Source of the DNA: Halioxenophilus sp964342265
Lineage (GTDB): Bacteria > Pseudomonadota > Gammaproteobacteria > Pseudomonadales > Cellvibrionaceae
DNA length: 35,409 bases
Direction: 5' to 3'
Assembly: GCA_964342265.1 (NCBI GenBank)
Contig: CAYFFE010000026.1
Span: 1 to 35,409, forward strand
The notes beneath the pieces were generated by a model. It had not been told where the DNA came from, ran no database searches, and saw only the letters and a program-made list of their open reading frames with translations. This document shows, one piece after another, positions 1 through 6,356 of the stretch. Position 1 is the stretch's first letter; each line of letters begins with the position of its first letter. The position numbers and the translations under genes were made by a program.

Positions 1-193
1 AAACATAGCTTTTAATGTAATAGTTAATTCTAGGCCAAAAAACGACCGCGAAGATTTCAACAGAGAATTGTCTTCCATGTTATAGGCAACGCTTTGCACA
101 AAACCGGTTGACAAAAATCGTTGCCGAACAGAAATAAATATGCCCTAACTTTTTTCATCCAACAATGATTGTGCAGAACTATTTTGCGTTGAG

Positions 194-967
194 TTATGAA
201 GGAATAGGCGCGACACCAAGGTATTGCCAGTCGTCAGGGCGAATAATAGCAATCAGCTCAAATTGGCCATGATCACCGGGACGAAACACCGCAATCGTTC
301 CCATCCCAATAAGATCCAAAATCGGGTGAGCTACAAAAATACCCCGCTGAGCATGGGATACCAGCACAACATTTGTCCCGGCCATGGGTGCGGTGGATAA
401 CATTTGGCGATAGGCGGGTACTATATCGGCTTTCGCTTTGCCCATTGCCTTCCAAGTTTTTACATCACTTAGATTATTTGAAATCTCTACTTTACCTAGT
501 TTTAATAGCTGCGCCGTGTTTTTCGAACGGCAAAGGGGGCTGGAGATAACCTGAGACACAGGTATGGAATGAGCCTTTATAAAAGCACCCACCGTATTCG
601 CTTCAATTTCGCCACGCTGACTCAAGCGCCTCTGTTGGCTGCAATTTTTCCAATAATTATTATCCGAGAGCTCATCACTACCAACAGTAGCGTGAGCGTG
701 GCGCATGTAGAGCACCAAACCACCAGCACGCAAGCTGTCTAAAATAGGTTGCCCCGGGCGCTGTGAATTTTCTTCGGCTAAGGTTGGCAAGGTTAAAACT
801 ATCGAAAAAACACCGACTACCATCAAAAAAAATCGGTTCAAGTACTGCCACGATCGCCCGGCCAAAGGCCAAAGTACACGTCCGCTCAAATACCGAGACA
901 AGCGGGTGTAACATACAGCGATCGACTTAGCGCAGTTACCTGCTCGAGAATATATACTGGCCTGCAA
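194..967 (-). CDS. Histidine phosphatase family protein, probably exported
   Basis: This is a histidine phosphatase (phosphoglycerate-mutase-like) superfamily member. It shows the N-terminal catalytic motif LYMRHAHA (Arg89/His90 when counted from the upstream start), a NCSQQRRLSQRG segment, the SSPLCRSKNTA segment and a C-terminal SHAQRG carrying the second histidine. The family transfers phosphate through a phospho-histidine; the substrate cannot be read from sequence. A hydrophobic stretch (about residues 46-64, ending LPTLAEE) looks like a signal peptide, so it probably acts in the periplasm. The start is uncertain. A TTG at 967 has a good upstream AAGGA but gives an odd 45-residue leader. 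An ATG at 823 or a TTG at 835 would put the signal peptide at the N-terminus but has no clear ribosome site. It stands alone, 456 bp downstream of the receptor gene and in the same direction. Confidence 0.8.
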   Translation of the reverse strand: MQASIYSRAGNCAKSIAVCYTRLSRYLSGRVLWPLAGRSWQYLNRFFLMVVGVFSIVLTLPTLAEENSQRPGQPILDSLRAGGLVLYMRHAHATVGSDELSDNNYWKNCSQQRRLSQRGEIEANTVGAFIKAHSIPVSQVISSPLCRSKNTAQLLKLGKVEISNNLSDVKTWKAMGKAKADIVPAYRQMLSTAPMAGTNVVLVSHAQRGIFVAHPILDLIGMGTIAVFRPGDHGQFELIAIIRPDDWQYLGVAPIPS

Positions 968-1423
968 AATTAAATTCCTTTTAATAATTGATTAAAACCA
1001 TGCCTAGTAGTTTTAAAGCTCTAGCCCCTGTTGCCATACACCTTTTTTAGTAACTGAATCGCGGCCATACGATAATCTAGAACAGACCTTAGGTTTGATA
1101 CAAGCCATTATAAAATAAACTCAATAACGGAGCCTATTGTATGAATACTTTGTTACCTTTTACCTTTTACCGTTAACCAAAACGGAATCCGTTCTGTAAA
1201 AATTGGCTCGTCCCTGTGCCGGTCAAATGTTGGGCTCTACAAAAACTGCAGGCATGGGTAACTATCCGCAGCTTGGTCGTTATTGTTATTGCGAGACAGT
1301 AACCTGTTGTCCGTAACGGGTTAATGCTCACTTGGCTTTATTGCCAAGGTTGCTTCTGCGAGGGTTTCGCTGGAGCGGTATACGTCCCTGTTGTTCTTTT
1401 TAATTAACTACCGTATGTGGTAA
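968..1423. other. 456-bp gene-free stretch between phosphatase and receptor genes
   Basis: I see no coding region here. It holds a 6-bp hairpin (CTTGGC 1331-1336 / GCCAAG 1343-1348), a short near-tandem TACCTTT repeat around 1154-1171, and a 9-bp stem with one G-U pair at 1404-1412 / 1419-1427 that overlaps the receptor stop codon. The last could slow transcription leaving the receptor gene, but no T-run follows it in that direction, so it is not a convincing intrinsic terminator. Confidence 0.5.
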
Positions 1424-3481
1424 TTAAAATTTATAGGTGGTGGAAAGACCCACACTCCGTGGTTCAACTATACCAACGTAGGCAGGAGTCCCGCGCAAGG
1501 CTGGCTCGCGTGTAGTGATCGCCAATTCGTCAAACAGGTTATTTACAAAACCGGTAATCGTCCAACGTTCCGACTCGTAGCTGGCTTTAATATTGGCCAG
1601 TGTGTAGTCTCCGGCGATACGCTCTTCGCTATTATTGATATCGCCGAAGTATTCACCAACGTAATTAACGGATGCGCCGAATGAAAATTCACTACTGATA
1701 AAATAATCGAGGCCTAAGCTGGCGGAGATTTCCGGTGCGGAATTTAATTCATTGCCTGTGGCATCGGCAAACTGTTCACCGGCGTCGTCAATTTTGGTTT
1801 GCAATAATCCCAACGACGAAGACAGTTGCACATTGGCTGTTAAGAAAATATCGGCTTCCAATTCGGCGCCATAGGTGGTTGCTTTATCCATATTAACGAT
1901 AATTCGGCTGGAGCTTAATGCCTGATAACCGTCGTAGCTATTATAAAAAACGTTACCGCTGATGTTTACGCCACTGATATGCGAGCGCACACCGAATTCA
2001 TAGGTATTTACGGTTTCTTCATCGTAGCTGTAAAACGCCTCGTTATTAAATGCGAAAGCTCCACCGGGAGCGTTATAACCTTTGCGGGCACTGAGCGATA
2101 AGCTTGTGGCGTCGCTGGCGGCGTATTGCATCACCAGTTTAGGCAAAAAGATGGTTTCACTTTCGTTTAAAGGATCGCTGAGTGTTTCATCGCCAATCGT
2201 AATAGCAAAATTACGCTCTTGTGTTTCGCGTTGTAAGCGTGCGCCGGTGGTAAGGGTTAATTTCTCGCTAAGAGCAAAATCCACTTCACCGTAAATGGCC
2301 TCAGAATCGCTGGTATCGTCACCGTTATAATCAAAGGCGTTAGCGCTAACAAAATCCTGGTTACGTTGATACAGTGCAACGCCAATAAACCCGTTAATGT
2401 TCGCGTCGGATGACCCAAAATTTAATTTACCATCAATCGAGTAGTTTTGTTCATCAAACTCCAGTTGTTGTTCGGCCGCGGGATCGGCTTCATAGGAATC
2501 GAATCCCCATTGATAATCCGCGTAAGAGGCCAGCACATCCAACGATACACTGTCGGAGAATGTGTAGTCTAATTTTAAACTTAAGGTGTCGGAGTTGGTT
2601 TCTATGTCGCGAAAGAAAATGCGACGGTATTCGTCGATCCTATCGGCCTCGTAAAAACGGCGGCCGCTATCTCCCTGCTCGTTATTATGGGTGTAACTCA
2701 ACAGCGCCGAGAAATTTTCGTTGGGTGTTAGTAATAATTTAATGCGGTGGCGCTGCGTTTCGATTTCGTTGAGATCATAATCGGCCGGGTTAGTTTCGAA
2801 TTCGTTATCATCGGTAATGGTTTCGCCAACGATACGTTGAGAAGTAACGCGTAAGGCCAATCGGTCTTGCACCAGTGGTGTGTTAAACATTACCGAGGTA
2901 TCGAGGTAACTCTCTTGGTTGCGATAACCCACACGCACAGCGCCATTTTGTTCAAAGGTTGGGTCGTTGGTTTTAATAAAAATTAAACCGCCGATACTGT
3001 TGCGGCCATTGGTGGTAGATTGCGGGCCGCGATACACCTCGATTTGCTGCAAATCCCAAACACCAAAATCGCCGGTACGATCCGCCACAAAGGGCTCGGC
3101 TACCCCGTCGATTAATGTCGCGACCCGCTCACGGGCACCGCCAGAAATTGAATTAAAACCACCGGCGGAGCCATTACCGCTAACGCCACGCACGTCGGGT
3201 ACTGCCCCGGTGAGTGTAATAATATTGGGAATGTTAGAAATCGCTTCGCGCACACTGAGGTGCTGCAAGCTTTGCAGCGACTCGGCGGTAACGACCGATA
3301 CCGATGAGCTGGTATCTTTTAAACTGCGTTCGGTTTTTTCACCGATAACAATAATATTATCGAGGGTTTCTTTTTGTTGGGGCTTGGGTTGGAGCTTGGG
3401 TTTATCCTGCGCAATAGCGGCAACGCTCAGTACCGAAAGCGCCAACGATATGGCCGTTTTTTTGTAGTAGATAATTTTCAC
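1424..3481 (-). CDS. TonB-dependent outer-membrane receptor, probably siderophore/iron
   Basis: This encodes a 685-residue TonB-dependent receptor that imports a ligand across the outer membrane using TonB energy. Residues 1-24 form a signal peptide ending SVAAIA. A TonB-box-like NIIVIGE follows at 42-48, then a plug domain (SVSVVTAE, LIDGVAEPFV, QQIEVYRGPQSTTNGRNSIGG) and a long beta-barrel ending in aromatic Phe (TTYKF), as outer-membrane proteins do. I chose the GTG at 3481 because a strong AAGGGGGA lies just upstream; the TTG at 3508 would add nine residues before the signal peptide. A Fur-box-like palindrome upstream and the divergent PepSY-TM operon point to iron acquisition, but the exact ligand is not visible. 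The plug sequence also resembles broad receptors for vibrioferrin-like or other siderophores, so the ligand stays open. Confidence 0.9.
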   Translation of the reverse strand: MKIIYYKKTAISLALSVLSVAAIAQDKPKLQPKPQQKETLDNIIVIGEKTERSLKDTSSSVSVVTAESLQSLQHLSVREAISNIPNIITLTGAVPDVRGVSGNGSAGGFNSISGGARERVATLIDGVAEPFVADRTGDFGVWDLQQIEVYRGPQSTTNGRNSIGGLIFIKTNDPTFEQNGAVRVGYRNQESYLDTSVMFNTPLVQDRLALRVTSQRIVGETITDDNEFETNPADYDLNEIETQRHRIKLLLTPNENFSALLSYTHNNEQGDSGRRFYEADRIDEYRRIFFRDIETNSDTLSLKLDYTFSDSVSLDVLASYADYQWGFDSYEADPAAEQQLEFDEQNYSIDGKLNFGSSDANINGFIGVALYQRNQDFVSANAFDYNGDDTSDSEAIYGEVDFALSEKLTLTTGARLQRETQERNFAITIGDETLSDPLNESETIFLPKLVMQYAASDATSLSLSARKGYNAPGGAFAFNNEAFYSYDEETVNTYEFGVRSHISGVNISGNVFYNSYDGYQALSSSRIIVNMDKATTYGAELEADIFLTANVQLSSSLGLLQTKIDDAGEQFADATGNELNSAPEISASLGLDYFISSEFSFGASVNYVGEYFGDINNSEERIAGDYTLANIKASYESERWTITGFVNNLFDELAITTREPALRGTPAYVGIVEPRSVGLSTTYKF

Positions 3482-3562
3482 AAGTCCCCCTTGCCGATTT
3501 ACCAGCAAACATCAAATCCGAAATGAATAAAAATCGGACTTTACCGCGAAATAATCACATTC

Positions 3563-3587
3563 GCAAATGGTAATTGTTATTATTTGC
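3563..3587. promoter_or_regulatory. Fur-box-like operator in a divergent promoter region
   Basis: The 25 bases form an imperfect palindrome with GCAAAT and ATTTGC as arms. The first 19 (GCAAATGGTAATTGTTATT, 3563-3581) match the E. coli Fur consensus GATAATGATAATCATTATC at 13 of 19 positions by hand alignment. It lies 82 bp before the receptor start and 49 bp before the divergent membrane-protein gene, so one site could repress both under iron sufficiency. No binding data support it. Confidence 0.6.
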
Positions 3588-3635
3588 AGTATGATAGCGT
3601 CCAGATGAGCGTAAACGTGGTGAGGTTGATCCATT

Positions 3636-4244
3636 ATGTTAGGTGATTTGACAGACCAGTTAATTGTTTGGCTGGCCACAGTAATTTGCTTTACAGCGGC
3701 GTTAATTTTTTATTTAGGCTGCCCCAATCAGCAGTGGTTGCGAGCGCGACTGTTCGGTTTTTATTTTGGCCTAACAATCAGCTTGGTTTTACTGGCATTG
3801 AGCCTTTGGTTATTTAGCCAGCGGTTTTCTGTTTTGTCGTCCAGTTTTATTGTGGTGCAGTTGGCCAGTTTATTTTTAGGAGTTATACCACTGGTTAGCC
3901 AACATTCTTCGCCCAGCCCACCGGCCATAAAACGCAAAACAACACTCGAAAAATCGTCTAGCGCAGCACCCTCACAATTTCTTTGGCATTACCAGGTCGC
4001 TACTGGATTGTTATTGGGTCTGCCCTTGGCGTTGGCGATTTGCGGTTGGTTTGCCTGGTTGCAATGGGGCGAGGGAGACCTTGGCGATCGAACTCAGTGG
4101 GTTATGTGGAGCACGGCTTTGGTGTGGTTAATTTGTTTGAGTGCTGTCTTTTTTATTCGTCGAGTTAAAACCTTAATGCTGAGTTTTATCGGTTTAAACG
4201 GCGTGGCCTTTGGTGTGTTGTGGCTAATAAAAAGCGGAGCTTAA
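3636..4244 (+). CDS. Six-helix membrane protein of the iron-uptake operon, unnamed
   Basis: This 202-residue protein has about six hydrophobic helices (roughly residues 8-28, 35-56, 70-86, 119-142, 154-173 and 181-200) with a polar linker at about 88-115 rich in Ser, Pro and Lys. I recognise no catalytic motif. Small multi-helix proteins such as the DUF3325/DUF3649 families commonly sit between TonB-dependent receptors and PepSY-TM genes, but I cannot assign this one to either family by eye. The ATG at 3636 is preceded by TGAGG. Its TAA ends two bases before the next gene's ATG, so the two genes are almost certainly cotranscribed. It may help the PepSY-TM protein handle ferric siderophore at the inner membrane; that is inference from context only. 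Confidence 0.75.
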   Translation: MLGDLTDQLIVWLATVICFTAALIFYLGCPNQQWLRARLFGFYFGLTISLVLLALSLWLFSQRFSVLSSSFIVVQLASLFLGVIPLVSQHSSPSPPAIKRKTTLEKSSSAAPSQFLWHYQVATGLLLGLPLALAICGWFAWLQWGEGDLGDRTQWVMWSTALVWLICLSAVFFIRRVKTLMLSFIGLNGVAFGVLWLIKSGA

Positions 4245-4246
4245 CC

Positions 4247-5809
4247 ATGAATATCAATACCATTAAATCCTACAAATCGGTGCATACCTGGACGGGAATT
4301 ATTTCGGGTTTGTTGCTGTACATCGGTTTTGTTGCCGGCGGCATGACCTTGTTTAAAGGCCCATTAAACCAATGGGCCCTGCAAACGGATCTTAACTTAC
4401 CGGCTATTGAGCTAGCTCAGTACGATACGCTTATTCAGCAAGTTCTGGCGGAACATCCGCAGTCCGCCAAAAAACTTAAGATTAATCTACCGGAGGCGTT
4501 TCCGCAAAGCGCGCCGGTCACCTGGGTTATTGAAGACCCTCAAACCCATGCGGTAAGCCAATGGCATGCGAGTTTGGATGAGCAAGGCGAGTTAATGGTT
4601 CGCCAGCAGTCGTTATCGGCGGTGGGAGAATTTATCGATGTTTTGCATCGCACGGCAGGTATTCCCGGCGGCCAGGGCCACGACGCCATAGGCACTTATA
4701 TTCTTGGTATTGCAGCGGGTTTGTATTTTGTGGCGTTGGTATCGGGTGTGATTATTTTTTTACCCACCTGGTTTAAAGACTTATGGAGTTTTAGACGCGG
4801 GCCAAACCGTAAGCGCTATTGGTTGGATTTTCATAATATTTTGGGGATTAGTTCTTTACCGTTTCATTTGATTATTGCGTTAACCGCATTTGTATTTGCG
4901 TTTCATGATCAGCTCTATGGCCTATTGGGAGCTTTGGTTTATCAGGGCGAGCCAATGTTTACTCGACAGCAACCTGGCGACCCGTTTCAATTTAATCAAT
5001 TGCTCTCTGTTGCCGATATTACCAATGCCATTAAAACATTGGAGCCGGGTTTTCAAATTCGTGAAATTAATTTTAACCGGCTCGATAGCGCCGCTCCCAA
5101 TGCGCTAGTGGGTGGGGTTACCTACGGCGAGCTAGCCCGCGGGGCCGAATATAGCTACGTCGTTATTAATCCTTACAGTGGTAACATTCCGTTTACCAGT
5201 ATGCTGCCCAGCCATCTCAATGACTACAGCCAGTGGGTGTTGAGTTTATTCGCACTGCACTTCGGCAACTATGGCGGGCAATGGGTGCGGTGGATTTATT
5301 TTTTACTGTCGGTGGCCGGTGCGCTTATATTCGTTACGGGTAACCTGCTTTGGATTGAATCGCGCCGTAAAAAACAAAAGCGAAATGCATCGACTCCCAA
5401 GCAAGCTAAAAATACCGAGGTAATGGCCCGCTTAACCGTGGGTGTTTGTTTGGGAATCTTGCTTGGGATTAGTGGTGCCTGCTTAACGGCAAAATGGTTA
5501 CCCCACGACCAGTACAACATCAGCTTTTGGCAGCAGTTTGCTTATTACGTTGGTTTTCTTGCCAGCATTGCTTGGAGTTTTTGGCGCAGCCCGACCAACG
5601 CGGCCCTGGATTTAATCGCGGTTAACTGCATTGGCTATTTAGCATTGTTATTGGTATCTGTAACTGGGCTTTTCACCCCTGGGTTTGCCCAGGTTAATAT
5701 TACCGTTGCACTAATGTCTTTAGTGGTACTAATCTGTTTGTTGGTTACGCTTGTGCGCCTTAAGCAACGGCAAAAAGTACAATCCGGCGACAGCGTATGG
5801 GCAACTTAA
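4247..5809 (+). CDS. PepSY-associated TM (PepSY_TM) family protein, putative siderophore-iron reductase
   Basis: This 520-residue inner-membrane protein fits the PepSY_TM family: an N-terminal VHTWTG followed by a first helix (about 15-36), a periplasmic PepSY-like region, the second-helix region after GHDAIGTYILG, the DFHNILGISSLPFH signature with spaced histidines, a further periplasmic domain and C-terminal helices. Related proteins (FoxB/FpvG type) reduce ferric siderophores at the inner membrane, probably with histidine-bound haem. That role is inferred here from family and neighbours. The start is the ATG at 4247, eight bases after CGGAG and two bases after the upstream stop; an in-frame GTG at 4220 would overlap the upstream gene. 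About four extra helices follow residue ~390, making it longer than minimal members. Confidence 0.88.
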   Translation: MNINTIKSYKSVHTWTGIISGLLLYIGFVAGGMTLFKGPLNQWALQTDLNLPAIELAQYDTLIQQVLAEHPQSAKKLKINLPEAFPQSAPVTWVIEDPQTHAVSQWHASLDEQGELMVRQQSLSAVGEFIDVLHRTAGIPGGQGHDAIGTYILGIAAGLYFVALVSGVIIFLPTWFKDLWSFRRGPNRKRYWLDFHNILGISSLPFHLIIALTAFVFAFHDQLYGLLGALVYQGEPMFTRQQPGDPFQFNQLLSVADITNAIKTLEPGFQIREINFNRLDSAAPNALVGGVTYGELARGAEYSYVVINPYSGNIPFTSMLPSHLNDYSQWVLSLFALHFGNYGGQWVRWIYFLLSVAGALIFVTGNLLWIESRRKKQKRNASTPKQAKNTEVMARLTVGVCLGILLGISGACLTAKWLPHDQYNISFWQQFAYYVGFLASIAWSFWRSPTNAALDLIAVNCIGYLALLLVSVTGLFTPGFAQVNITVALMSLVVLICLLVTLVRLKQRQKVQSGDSVWAT

Positions 5810-5880
5810 AAATACTAGAATGTACTTAAAACGGTAACTTTAAAGCGAAGGGGTTTAACAGAAAATAAACGGCGGTTTAT

Positions 5881-6142
5881 TCAGGCTGAATTCGAATAAA
5901 CTCGCCCAGAGTTTGCCAGACCTTTGGCCCAGGCTTTATTAAACTTAGCGGAAAACACCTGCATAGAGACCGCTGAGCCCGCGCAATCTCCGTAGTGGTG
6001 GCAAAATTGCATAACATGCTCTAACCACTGACTGGGCTCAATGCCTAAACCCGAAATTATTTTTTCTGCCTTGCTGGAGATATAACCGCACGTATTAAAG
6101 AGTATCTTCCAGAGAGACTTGTTGGGCACGAGATTTTGTCAT
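5881..6142 (-). pseudogene. Y1 (IS200/REP-type) transposase remnant with internal deletion and frameshift
   Basis: Reading the minus strand from the ATG at 6142 gives MTKSRAQQVSLEDT, the typical N-terminus of a group of single-strand Y1_Tnp transposases (normally about 320-330 residues, continuing YYHCVSRCVRR). It reaches a stop after 15 codons. A different frame, open from a GTG at 6129, then carries what looks like the family's C-terminus: GLGIEPSQWLEHVMQF, HHYGDCAGS and KAWAKGLANSGRVYS, ending at 5881. The histidine-hydrophobic-histidine motif, catalytic tyrosine and most of the core are missing. I read this as a gene that lost about 70-75% of its middle and changed frame at the junction near 6095. 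Family assignment rests on remembered consensus, not a search. If expressed, the 82-residue GTG frame would have no transposase activity. Confidence 0.6.
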
Positions 6143-6275
6143 GGTTGGTGATTTTAGGCTAGTGCGGGAGCAAAGTTTAATTTATGGATGTTCTATTTTT
6201 CTTTTTTGAGCTGAATCAGGCTTATGTATTTCGCTATCTCAGACTACAGGACATCAATGGCCATAACTTCAATTG

Positions 6276-6310
6276 AACGATTACCACCTCCATAGGACAT
6301 GGTAATCGTT
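6276..6310. repeat. Perfect 11-bp inverted repeat (hairpin) after the 961-residue gene
   Basis: AACGATTACCA (6276-6286) and TGGTAATCGTT (6300-6310) are exact inverted copies around a 13-base loop. It lies 47 bp beyond the stop of the large orphan gene. No T-run follows in the minus direction, so it is not a textbook terminator. It could be an RNA 3'-end structure, a REP-like element or a protein-binding palindrome. Confidence 0.7.
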
Positions 6311-6356
6311 TAATCTGAAAAAAATTGGCGAGAGCTTAGGGCTTTCGCTATTTAAT

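Noticed and set aside
1404..1427. Intrinsic terminator of the receptor gene
   Set aside because: The stem is AT-rich with a G-U pair, overlaps the stop codon and has no T-run after it.
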